In this document: piece by piece, positions 1 through 8,585 of the stretch
How positions within the stretch are numbered: the first letter of the stretch is position 1
Layout of the letters: every line of letters begins with the position of its first letter
From: Adiantum capillus-veneris
Lineage: Eukaryota; Streptophyta; Polypodiopsida; Polypodiales; Pteridaceae
Assembly (NCBI GenBank): GCA_014529385.2
Contig: CM043959.1
Span: 436,001-496,000 of the forward strand
Length of the DNA: 60,000 nucleotides
Direction: 5' to 3'
Program-made: the position numbers and the translations under genes
Notes under the pieces: model-generated
Databases searched by the model: none
What the model saw: only the letters and a program-made list of their open reading frames with translations
What the model was told of the DNA's origin: nothing

Positions 1-766
1 CTTGGACAAGTGTCCCCCTTTCTCCCTTTGAGAGGGAGGACTTGATAAATGCTAAAACAATTAAAAATATTAACTACTTCATCATTGGACCCCTTGGGAG
101 GGCAACCAATAGGCTTTAGGCACACCATCAAGGCAACATGAAGAGGAACTTGACAAGTGTCCAATATACTCTCTTTGAACTAAGCTTACCTGGTGTGAGG
201 GTGTATGTGTTTTCTCTCTACCCCACCTCTTGTAGGGTTTGCCCCCTCCTTGTAGGGATAGTTGTTGAATTTTGCACACCTTACCCCAAGCACCTTAGTC
301 AACAAGCATGACAAAGCACCTAAAGCATGGGTAGTATTCCCACAAGCACCTGAGGCTCCCTAGTCAGCAAGCACGAAAGCACCTCAAGAATCTTAGTCAT
401 CAAGCACGACAAGCACCTCAAGCACCATAATCCCCTTAGTCAGCAAGCACAACAAGCACCACAAGCTAGGGTCAGGTTCCCACCTAAAGATCAGCCCTAG
501 CTTACCTAAGGTCAAAGGACCTTTTAACACTAACAATTGGAGGTTGTTAATGAAGCTAACCCTAAGGTCTTTAAGCTCCATTAGCTAACTTTTCTCTTTG
601 ACATACCATCTCTCATTTGGACCCCTTCAGATTGGCCCCATGTTGAGATAGGTCTGTAAGCACATGTCTATATTCTAACCCTTGTTCCCGTTTATTCTCC
701 CGCATTAAATGATTATTTTAATATGAGAAAATCATTTGGGTTGTTTAGGTATTAGATTTTATGACA
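1..766 (-). mobile_element. Partial LTR of gypsy chromovirus, left palindrome arm
   Basis: On the minus strand the LTR starts with TGTCATAAAATCT at 766 and runs off the window at base 1. It is the mirror copy of the LTR starting at 5091 and belongs to the same family as the 3' LTR at 12292. It contains the degenerate GGTGCTTGTCGTGCTTG-type internal repeats (about 280-460) shared by all copies. Confidence 0.8.
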
Positions 767-784
767 CATGCGAGTAAAGCTTCT

Positions 785-1480
785 TATCTCATGTAGATTC
801 CTTGGATTAGGCCATGCTTTTATTACCTCCAACTTTGATGGATCCATAAAAATACCATCTTGAGAGATAATATGACCTAAGTATTGAGTCTCTTGAAGGA
901 AAAATTTTCTTTTCTTTTGATTGATAAAAAACCGTGTTCTATCTCAATGCTTGAAAAATCATAAGGAGATGTTTCTTATGTTCCTCCAAGGACTTGGAGT
1001 AGATGATGATATCATCAAATAACACTTCAATGAATTTGTGGTAGGGTCTAAATATTTTCTCCATGAAAAATTGATTATTCATAAAGTCCAAACATTGTAG
1101 GAAATACGGTCTTCAGGATATCTTCATTCACTATCCTTATTTGATGATAGCCACTTTTAAGGTGGATCCTATTGAAGTAGGTAGATCCTTGTAGCTTATC
1201 AAACATATCTTCTACCTGAGGTATTGGAAATCTATTTTTGATAGTGATATGGTTTACTACTTGATAGTCCACACAAATGCAATATGTACCATCTTTCTTT
1301 TGCACTAAAAGGACAGGAGAGAAAAAGGGAGAGGGGCTAGTCCTCACCATCCCTTGTCTACCAATTCTTGTACTTTCCTCCTGATCTTTTCTTGTTGAGC
1401 TTGGAAAATCAATGAGGGGTTTCTAGGCAGTGAGATTCTTGGTAGGAGCTCACAATTCAATGGCCATCATCCCTTCGTTT
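785..1480 (-). pseudogene. Truncated gypsy reverse transcriptase, left arm
   Basis: Minus-strand reading gives Ty3/gypsy RT blocks: VQKKDGTYCICVDY, then RFPIPQVEDMFDKLQG and LKSGYHQIRI, then FGLYE. The MPFGL..ATF block expected next is absent. Shifted frames resume with FDDIIIYSKS (the YxDD catalytic region) and a GHIISQDGI block (the segment after the catalytic site in family members). The reading is therefore internally deleted and carries frameshifts and stops. The product would have copied retrotransposon RNA into cDNA. The same fragment lies at 4440-5075 in the right arm, so this is one truncated element present twice by palindromic duplication. It cannot be active. Confidence 0.85.
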
Positions 1481-1739
1481 TGGAGGTAAGTCCATAGGGA
1501 TATCATTGATGAACACATCTTGTAATCCATTTAGAGAATTAGACAAGTCTAACTATTCTTGATTCCTACCATTTACATTTGATAAAACACTAGGGTGTTT
1601 TAGGGACTCTTTGACAAAAATCATGTGCGCAAAAACAAGTTTTTTATTTATTTATCAAAATTAAGAGATTTATGGTATAGTACGACTAGACTCACTAGCA
1701 TCTATATACATGTTCTTTCCCTATAGGTGAAGTAGATTC

Positions 1740-2206
1740 TCCTTTCATGGAAATTCATGTTGGCAGTGAACCATGGTGCTCCTAGGATAGCATCCCTCAT
1801 GTTGGAGAGGAGAGATGAAAAATTATTCTTTGTTGACGTAGCTTTGGACATGGAGCCTCAACTTCCCAATCAAGGGAGTAATGTAGTCTTGTTGTCCCTT
1901 GAAAGCCGCATCGACAGTTACAATATCTCCAATCTCAAAAGCTTGAATGCCCAACTTAGTGGCTAGCTCCGTTGATATGAACTTGTGAGAAAACAAGATG
2001 AAATAATACTCCCTTACCTTTCCCCACGCATGGGAGAGAGGTGAACCTTTGCAATGAGCATCGTCTTTTGGAGCATCAGTAGTGGAAGCTCTAGGAGAAT
2101 CATTGCGGACATTTCTCTTGGGGCAAGAACGATAGCCATGTCCTTGCTCCCCACACTTAAAACGTTTTTGGTCCTTGAAAAAAGATTCAAGCTCTGTTGT
2201 ATCCAT
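1740..2206 (-). pseudogene. Gag zinc knuckle fused to protease remnant, left arm
   Basis: An open frame starting at ATG 2206 (MDTTELESFF) contains a CCHC knuckle, CGEQGHGYRSC (residues about 18-28), which in Gag packages element RNA. It then passes into FISTELATKLGI, which resembles the stretch just after the DTGA active site of gypsy protease. The catalytic aspartate block itself is missing, so gag and protease are joined by an internal deletion. An ILGAPWF block, typical of the protease C-terminus, follows in another frame at about 1760-1790. The ORF is 127 aa, far shorter than a complete gag-protease. Confidence 0.75.
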
Positions 2207-3656
2207 AGTGAGTGAGTCTTAGAATAAAAAAATTACATGCGTTAAAGATAAAAAATAAAAAGAAACTACTGATTCAAGAGACAATGTGCAAATTTGAAAG
2301 AGGTACATAGTAGATTTCTTCATCAAGTCTACAAGAATTTAGGTAGTCAAAGAGGATCATTCATGTGGAATTAAAGACATAAAAGTATACACGATATCCA
2401 CTATGTTGCATCATTATGACTATCATTGACAAAAACTAGCACCATTGTCATCAACTACATCTACAGTTCTACTCTCCTATGTACAGATGTTTTCATGAAC
2501 ATGGAAGTAAGCAATAACTGGGAGTAGTGTATATACATTTTTAGCCACTCATATTGCACAAAAATGAGAATATAATAACCAAGACAATACTAAAAATATT
2601 ATCCAAACAACCATTCTATGAGTGTCATAGGTATCACCCTAGACACCCAAAGTCAGCTTATAAAGCACAAACAGCTTTGTCCACCACTGAAGAATATGTT
2701 AGTCCACACCCTCCTCATTTTCTTCTTCCAAAATGACATGGAAAGCCTTGTCAAGGGGTTATAATGGAACAATGCCCTTCACCCTATCCATTTCCTTCTC
2801 AATGGAAAACTTGAGAGCAATGTGTTCTCCATTTTTCCTCACCCAATTTTTATAAACTATGGGAACATACCATTCCGCTCCATATGCTCCTCCTCCCATG
2901 TTGGAAGTTCAATGTTTTTAAAGATCTAAAAATGAATAGGGATCTTTAAAAAAATTAATTCCAACATGGGATGAGGAACATATTTAGCGGAATGGTTTGT
3001 TCCCATAGTTTATAAAAAATTGGGTGAGGAAAAAGGAGAAAACATTGCTCTCAAGTTTTCCATTGAGAAGGAAATGGATAGGGTGAAGGGCATTGTTCCT
3101 TTATAACCCTTGACAAGGCTTTCCATGTCATTTTGGAAGAAGAAAATGAGGAGGGTGTGGACTAACATATTCTTCAGTGGTGGACAAAGTGTTTGTGCTT
3201 TATAAGCTGACTTTGGGTGTCTAGGGTGATACCTATGACACTCATAGAATGGTTGTTTGGATAATATTTTTAGTATTGTCTTGGTTATTATATTTCTCAT
3301 TTTTGTGCAATATGAGTGGCTAAAAATGTATATACACTACTCCCAGTTATTGCTACTTCCATGTTCATGAAACTTCTGTACATAGGAGAGTAGGAACTGT
3401 AGATGTAGTTGATGACAATGGTGCTAGTTTTGTCAATGATAGTCATAATGATGCAACATAGTGGATATCGTGTATACTTTTATGTCTTTAATTCCACATG
3501 AATGATCCTCTTTGACTACCTAAATTCTTGTAGACTTGATGGAAGAAATCTACTATGTACCTCTTTCAAATTTGCACATTGTCTCTTGAATCAGTAGTTT
3601 CTTTTTATTTTTATCTTGTAACGCATGTAATTTTTTTATTCTAAGACTCACTCACT
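2207..3656. other. Palindrome core without recognisable gene
   Basis: This is the inner part of both palindrome arms plus the spacer. It is AT-rich and holds short mirrored ORFs (for instance, plus 2554-2736 and minus 3010-3300 encode nearly the same peptide, as expected from symmetry). I recognise no domain. By position it would be the 5' untranslated or early gag region of the truncated chromovirus, but the centre could equally be target DNA. Confidence 0.55.
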
Positions 3657-4125
3657 ATGGATACAACAGAGCTTGAATCTTTTTTCAAGGACCAAAAACG
3701 TTTTAAGTGTGGGGAGCAAGGACATGGCTATCGTTCTTGCCCAAGAGAAATGTCCGCAATGATTCTCTAGAGCTTCCACTACTGATGCTCCAAAAGACGA
3801 TGCTCATTGCAAAGGTTCACCTCTCTCCATGCGTGGGGAAAGGTAAGGGGTATTATTTCATCTTGTTTTCTCACAAGTTCATATCAACGGAGCTAGCCAC
3901 TAAGTTGGGCATTCAGCTTTTGAGATTGAGATATTGTAACTGTCGATGGGCTTTCAAGGGACAACAAGACTACATTACTCCCTTGATTGGGAAGTTGAGG
4001 CTCCATGTCCAAAGCTACGTCAACAAAGAATAATTTTTCATCTCTCCTCTCCAACATGAGGATGCTATCCTAGGAGCACCATGGTTCACTGCCAACATGA
4101 TTTCCATGAAAGGAGAATCTACTTC
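3657..4125 (+). pseudogene. Gag zinc knuckle and protease remnant, right arm
   Basis: This is the mirror copy of 1740-2206. The frame opens at ATG 3657 (MDTTELESFF) and shows CGEQGHGYRSC, but one C is missing from the run after the knuckle (about 3740). The zinc knuckle is therefore out of frame with FISTELATKLGI, which is found in a second frame (3707-4033). The left arm lacks this frameshift, so the arms have diverged since duplication or differ by sequencing error. The DAILGAPWF block is visible near 4060. Confidence 0.75.
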
Positions 4126-4439
4126 ACCTATAGGGAAAGAACATGTATATAGATGCTAGTGAGTCTAGTCGTACTATACCATAAATCTCTTAATTTTGAT
4201 AAATAAATAAAAAAACTTGGTTTTTGCGCACATGATTTTTGTCAAAGAGTCCCAAAACACCCTAGTGTTTTATCAATGTAAATGGTAGGAATCAAGAATA
4301 GTTAGACTTGTCTAATTCTCTAAATGGATTTCAAGATGTGTTCATCAATGATATCCCTATGGACTTACCTCCAAAACGAAGGGATGATGGCCATTGAATT
4401 GTGAGCTCCTACCAAGAATCTCACTGCCTAGAAAGACCC

Positions 4440-5075
4440 CTCATTGATTTTCCCAAGCTCAACAAGAAAAGATCAGGAGGAAAGTACAAGAATTGGTAGA
4501 CAAGGGATGGTGAGGACTAGCCCCTTCCCTTTTTCTCTCCTGTCCTTTTAGTGCAAAAGAAAAAAGATGGTACATATTGCATTTGTGTGGACTATCAAGT
4601 AGTAAACCATTTCACTATCAAAAATAGATTTCCAATACCTCAGGTAGAAGATATGTTTGATAAGCTACAAGGATCTACCTACTTCAATAGGATCCACCTT
4701 AAAAGTGGCTATCATCAAATAAGGATAGTGAATGAAGATATCCTGAAGACCGTATTTCCTACAATGTTTGGACTTTATGAATAATCAATTTTTCATGGAG
4801 AAAATATTTAGACCCTACCACAAATCATTGAAGTGTTATTTGATGATATCATCATCTACTCCAAAGTCCTTGGAGGAACATAAGAAACATCTCCTTATGA
4901 TTTTTCAAGCATTGAGATAGAACACGTTTTTTATCAATCAAAAGAAAAGAAAATTTTTCCTTCAAGAGACTCAATACTTAGGTCATATTATCTCTCAAGA
5001 TGGTATTTTTATGGATCCATCAAAGTTGGAGGTAATAAAAGCATGGCCTAATCCAAGGAATCTACTGAGATAAGA
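4440..5075 (+). pseudogene. Truncated gypsy reverse transcriptase, right arm
   Basis: Plus-strand copy of the RT fragment. The 4551-4784 frame gives KKDGTYCICVDYQVV, FPIPQVEDMFDKLQ and LKSGYHQIRI and ends at FGLYE followed by a stop. FDDIIIYSK and the post-catalytic GHIISQDG block follow in shifted frames (about 4840-5030). The block with MPFGL is deleted. RNase H and integrase are missing because the sequence is cut straight into an LTR start at 5091. The RT resembles the CRM/Del/Reina group of chromoviruses, and the nearby initiator-Met PBS fits that assignment. Confidence 0.85.
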
Positions 5076-5090
5076 AGCTTTACTCGCATG

Positions 5091-6103
5091 TGTCATAAAA
5101 TCTAATACCTAAACAACCCAAATGATTTTCTCATATTAAAAATAATCATTTAATGCGGGAGAATAAACGGGAAAAGGGTTAGAATATAGACATGTGCTTA
5201 CAGACCTATCTCAACATGGGGCCAATCTGAAGGGGTCCAAATGAGAGATGGTATGTCAAAGAGAAAGTTAGCTAATGGAGCTTAAAGACCTTAGGGTTAG
5301 CTTCATTAACAACTCCAATTGTTAGTGTTAAAAGGTCTTTGACTTAGGTAAGCTAGGGCTGATCTTTAGGTGGGAACTGACCTAGCTTGTGGTGCTTGTT
5401 GTGCTTGCTGACTAAGGGGATTATGGTGCTTGAGGTGCTTGTCGTGCTTGATGACTAAGATTTTGAGGTGCTTTCGTGCTTGCTGACTAGGGAGCCTCAG
5501 GTGCTTGTGGGAATACTACCCATGCTTTAGGTGCTTTGTCATGCTTGTTGACTAAGGTGCTTGGGGGTAAGGTGTGCAAAATTCAACAACTATCCCTACA
5601 AGGAGGGGGCCAAACCTACAAGAGGTGGGGTAGAGAGGAAAACACATACACCCTCACACCAGGTAAGCTTAGTTCAAAGAGAGTATATTGGACACTTGTC
5701 AAGTTCCTCTTCATGTTGCCTTGATGGTGTGCCTAAAGCCTATTGGTTGCCCTCCAAGGGGTCCAATGATGAAGTAGTTAATATTTTAATTGTTTTAGCA
5801 TTTATCAAGTCCTCCCTCTCAAAGGGAGAAAGGGGGACACTTGTCCCAAGTCTACCCTTGTTGCTTGATATTCCCCTGCATGTGATTGTCTAGGCCTGGT
5901 GGAGAGGTCCAATGATCTTCAATCATGGCTACAAGGGGGGTCGACCAAAGCAAGCTAGTGGGTTTCTTGAAGGGTTATACTCTCCCACACACACTCACAC
6001 ACACTCATTGTATGAAGGGGAAAAGTGCAAGAGATCCATATCCTTCTCCAAACGAGTAGATAAGTTGAGAGCCTTCACCAACACTCTTGGCTATAGAGTG
6101 CAA
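5091..6103 (+). mobile_element. Chromovirus LTR, right arm, cut by gap
   Basis: Starts TGTCATAAAATCT, the same start as the LTR at 12292, and is collinear with 12292-13174 up to the N run. A TATA-like stretch (GGCTATAGAG) lies at about 6089-6098, where the 12292 copy has TATAAAA. Bases 5091-5850 are part of the palindrome; 5851-6103 lie outside it. It abuts a broken pol without a PPT, so its junction with the upstream pol is a truncation or recombination point. Confidence 0.8.
5385..5572 (+). repeat. Degenerate internal LTR repeat (GGTGCTTGTCGTGCTTG type)
   Basis: About four imperfect units of the form GGTGCTTGTCGTGCTTG followed by CTGACTAAG occur in tandem. The mirror array is at about 280-460, and a related, more decayed array is in the LTR at 12594-12800. 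They lie upstream of the LTR TATA box, so they may be U3 enhancer-type repeats; this is inference. Confidence 0.6.
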
Positions 6104-6303
6104 NNNNNNNNNNNNNNNNNNNNNNNNNNNNNNNNNNNNNNNNNNNNNNNNNNNNNNNNNNNNNNNNNNNNNNNNNNNNNNNNNNNNNNNNNNNNNNNNN
6201 NNNNNNNNNNNNNNNNNNNNNNNNNNNNNNNNNNNNNNNNNNNNNNNNNNNNNNNNNNNNNNNNNNNNNNNNNNNNNNNNNNNNNNNNNNNNNNNNNNNN
6301 NNN
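6104..6303. other. Assembly gap (200 N)
   Basis: Exactly 200 undetermined bases. LTR sequence to the left does not continue on the right, so the true gap may hide a junction between two elements. Confidence 0.99.
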
Positions 6304-6873
6304 CTTCTTCATGAAGAATCTTTTAATTTTGTTGAGATCAAGTCTTAATAGTATAAGGCTTTGTTAAACAAGGTTTGAGTGTGTAATTTTGTCATATTGC
6401 TTCAGATCTTATGGGGCAAAAGACGGGATATTAGTGAGTCCAAAACGGATCCCGAAAGCCTCCGAACGGGAGAATGATAACCAAAAGGTGGGAATGGGAG
6501 CAAGGTGTTATTATCTACACTTGTCAATCTAAAGCTATGTGAATATAAGGGATGTGGTCCAAGTCTCCCATGCAAAAGATAAGGAGAGAGGAGTGGCTCT
6601 TAAAATAGGAAACTGCTTTTTCAGAACCTAGGGGTGAGTATTTTTACATTAACTCCAAAAAAAAAGCATTTTCATAAAAAGGGCTTATGAAAACGACAAG
6701 ATAAATAACTTTGTAGTTGAGAGTTTTTTCATTTGAGGACCGCAAAAGGGAGTTTTCTGCATTTTTCCGCGGGCTGTGCTAGATAGAGCAGGGAAACTCT
6801 GTCATCCTGTCTCAAGAAGTTCCATGCAATCCTAAGCCAAAAGAATCTCTCCATGCTCTCCTAAAGGCTCATC

Positions 6874-6877
<4 letters not shown>

Positions 6878-6960
<83 letters not shown>
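6878..6960 (+). repeat. (CT)n(CA)n microsatellite
   Basis: About 30 CT units followed by about 12 CA units, uninterrupted. Confidence 0.97.
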
Positions 6961-7315
6961 ATCTCTATAGTTATGGCTGCTCAAGTTTATACTATTTAAC
7001 CATGCAGGTTACTACTTCTTAATGCTTACATATCTTCCTTACAACCCGATTTTTGCTTAGTCCCCATAGATCCTATCACCCGCGAGGTGTTTAGGGCCTT
7101 GGGATTGAATTCAACAAGGTGTTTTAAGTGAAAATTTTAATCGCAGACTCTACCAAATTTTAGAGCTTTCATCTCTTCAATTTGTGCAGACAAAAGTGCG
7201 ATTAGTCAGTTTTATTGATTAGAAGCTCTTCTGAAGAAGAAGAATTTATTAATACAAAGTCCTTTCGGAGGGGGGTCGGCTCCAAAAAGTCCGGCCCTCA
7301 ATTGGTGTCAAAATC

Positions 7316-7317
<2 letters not shown>

Positions 7318-7368
<51 letters not shown>
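7318..7368 (+). repeat. (CT)n microsatellite
   Basis: Nearly pure CT tract inside the partial LTR. Confidence 0.97.
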
Positions 7369-7373
<5 letters not shown>

Positions 7374-7518
7374 TTCAGTACATGTGTGCGATGTGTGATT
7401 GAATCTAAGTTAATGCATGCTCTGCAATTGTGTCGCCTATGCTCAATGTTACACAATTGATTGATTACACTAGTTAATCTATAATTTTTGTTGCACCTTA
7501 GTCCCAATTCTTTGACAT

Positions 7519-7530
7519 TGGTATCAAAGC
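7519..7530 (+). promoter_or_regulatory. Primer-binding site, initiator-Met tRNA (one mismatch)
   Basis: TGGTATCAAAGC differs by one base from TGGTATCAGAGC, the complement of the 3' end of plant initiator tRNA-Met. It sits one base after an LTR end (ACA), the expected position for priming minus-strand cDNA. Confidence 0.8.
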
Positions 7531-7589
7531 ATATGTAGGTTATCTCTTTCTTTTTTAAGAAAGGTAATGTCGAGGATTGAGCATGAATA

Positions 7590-7909
7590 GGTTAAACTTA
7601 GGGTGTGTAAGATCCAAAGAGCTTTCTCTTTATTCACAAAGGGGAATAGTTCCAATTGTTCACACAAAATATTTATATTTCACAAGGAACTTCTAATTCA
7701 CAAAGCACCAACACTATGTCTTAACATAATTAAGAAGAGGAGAGAGTGATTGACTTCACCAATTTGGATTTTCACAATGATGTTGCATGTGACGCCAAGG
7801 GCCACCCTGGAGGCAAGGGACGGCTCCTAAAGGAGACGGGATCCTAGGGGCAAGTCCTATAAAGGGAGGTTGGGCGGAGGATCAAGGCAAGGCAACTCCA
7901 CGGTTTTAC
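7590..7909 (+). mobile_element. Probable truncated LTR in front of a second PBS
   Basis: The sequence ends ...GGTTTTACA directly before a perfect initiator-Met PBS at 7912, so the upstream bases should be the end of a second LTR. The start is not clear (between about 7535 and 7790), and no partner LTR occurs in the window. A TATA-like CCTATAAAGG lies at about 7856-7865, some 50 bp before the LTR end. Confidence 0.5.
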
Positions 7910-7911
7910 AT

Positions 7912-7923
7912 TGGTATCAGAGC
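7912..7923 (+). promoter_or_regulatory. Primer-binding site, initiator-Met tRNA (perfect)
   Basis: TGGTATCAGAGC is a perfect 12-base complement of the plant initiator tRNA-Met 3' end, preceded by an ACA LTR terminus. Confidence 0.85.
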
Positions 7924-8404
7924 ATGAGTTTTGGGAACCAAGGCATGGTGCTCATGATCTTTGAACATTCTTTCGCATGTTCATGCAAAACAAGAGGGCC
8001 AAAAGCACCTCGCAGGCGGGCATGGCGTTTAGCAGGCGAAGGGAGGTAGCTTGAAGACCATAGGCAAGCGACAGTGTCGATAGCAGGCAAGAATGACGTC
8101 TCCGAGGTCGCGAGGACAAGGGGAGCAACTCCCATTGCATCAGCATCTCGAAACAGTGCAAGCCCCGCGCGGAATCTTTCTCTCCTCTATTTTGCAAAAC
8201 GCTGCTCGTCGCCATCGCAGGCATGCTCTTTGCTTTCACACAGCGAGCACCCAAGGCCAAGGGCATTAGGTTATTTTTAAAGAAGAAGGGAGGGTGCCCA
8301 CGGGCCGTGTTTTCCCGCCCCCACTTTCCCTCCTATTCTCGGCTATGAGGTCCACCAGCGACCGGCAAGTAACCCGCACGGCATCGACGTGGGCAGCTCC
8401 ATCG
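7924..8404. other. GC-richer leader of a non-autonomous element, no gene seen
   Basis: This stretch follows the perfect PBS and is richer in G and C than its surroundings. Short overlapping ORFs exist on both strands (for example minus 7952-8266), but none shows gag features. By position it is the leader of an LTR element whose coding part is missing or unrecognisable. Confidence 0.4.
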
Positions 8405-8477
8405 ATCGGTATTCAAAGTATTGAACTGGGGATCCCTTGCACCCTAAGCAAGAATCCTACCACTCGACAAAAAGCCT
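8405..8477 (-). pseudogene. tRNA-Pro(AGG)-like relic, copy 1
   Basis: Reading the minus strand from 8477, the bases align without large gaps to plant tRNA-Pro(AGG) as I remember it. There is an A-box-like TGTCGAGTGG, then an anticodon arm CTTGC-TTAGGGT-GCAAG with anticodon AGG, then TTCAATA as in the T loop. The anticodon stem is fully paired, with a C:G to T:A compensatory change relative to the canonical CTCGC/GCGAG. The T stem is broken, so this is a pseudogene or the tRNA head of a SINE rather than a working gene. Confidence 0.62.
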
Positions 8478-8585
8478 TACAAAAATGCAAGGGCTTCGTC
8501 ATGTATTGAACTTGGGATCCTGCACCCTAAGCAAGAATCCTACCACTCGACAAAAAGCCTACAAAAATGCAAGGGCTTCGTCATG
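8420..8585. repeat. Two-copy tandem repeat (about 85 and 81 bp) carrying the tRNA-like relics
   Basis: 8420-8504 and 8505-8585 are near-identical units, beginning ATTGAACT and ending GGGCTTCGTCATG. Each includes most of one tRNA-Pro-like sequence (minus strand) and a linker beginning with AAAAATGCAAGGGC. Confidence 0.85.
8490..8560 (-). pseudogene. tRNA-Pro(AGG)-like relic, copy 2
   Basis: Tandem copy of the preceding relic. It shares TGTCGAGTGG and CTTGC-TTAGGGT-GC, then lacks about four bases of the anticodon 3' stem and variable region before AAGTTCAATA. It is more degraded than copy 1. The two share a repeat unit of about 85 bp. Confidence 0.55.

Larger units (their letters stand above)
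1..5850. repeat. Large palindrome (inverted repeat, 2.9-kb arms)
   Basis: Bases 1-2926 reappear as their reverse complement at 2941-5850, separated by a 14-bp spacer (2927-2940). Symmetry holds to the innermost bases, where GATC at 2923-2926 faces GATC at 2941-2944. The arms differ by scattered substitutions and one-base indels; for example, the right arm has lost one C after the zinc knuckle. They are therefore not identical copies. The left arm reaches the window edge, so the palindrome probably continues outside. Each arm carries a truncated chromovirus pol and gag and part of its LTR. It could be a true fold-back duplication or a palindromic assembly or library artefact. Confidence 0.93.
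6304..7517 (+). mobile_element. Partial 5' LTR of a related gypsy element
   Basis: The right end is fixed by ...TTTGACA followed by a primer-binding site at 7519. The segment containing GGTGTTTAGGGCCTTGG (about 7085-7101) and CCTTTCGGAGGGGGGTCGG resembles the U5-side segment of the 12292 LTR. The rest differs, so this is a related but distinct LTR. Its left part lies in or beyond the gap. It contains two long CT/CA microsatellites. No coding region is seen. Confidence 0.6.

Noticed and set aside
5912-6367. ORF running through the N gap
   Set aside because: Undetermined bases cannot support a frame.
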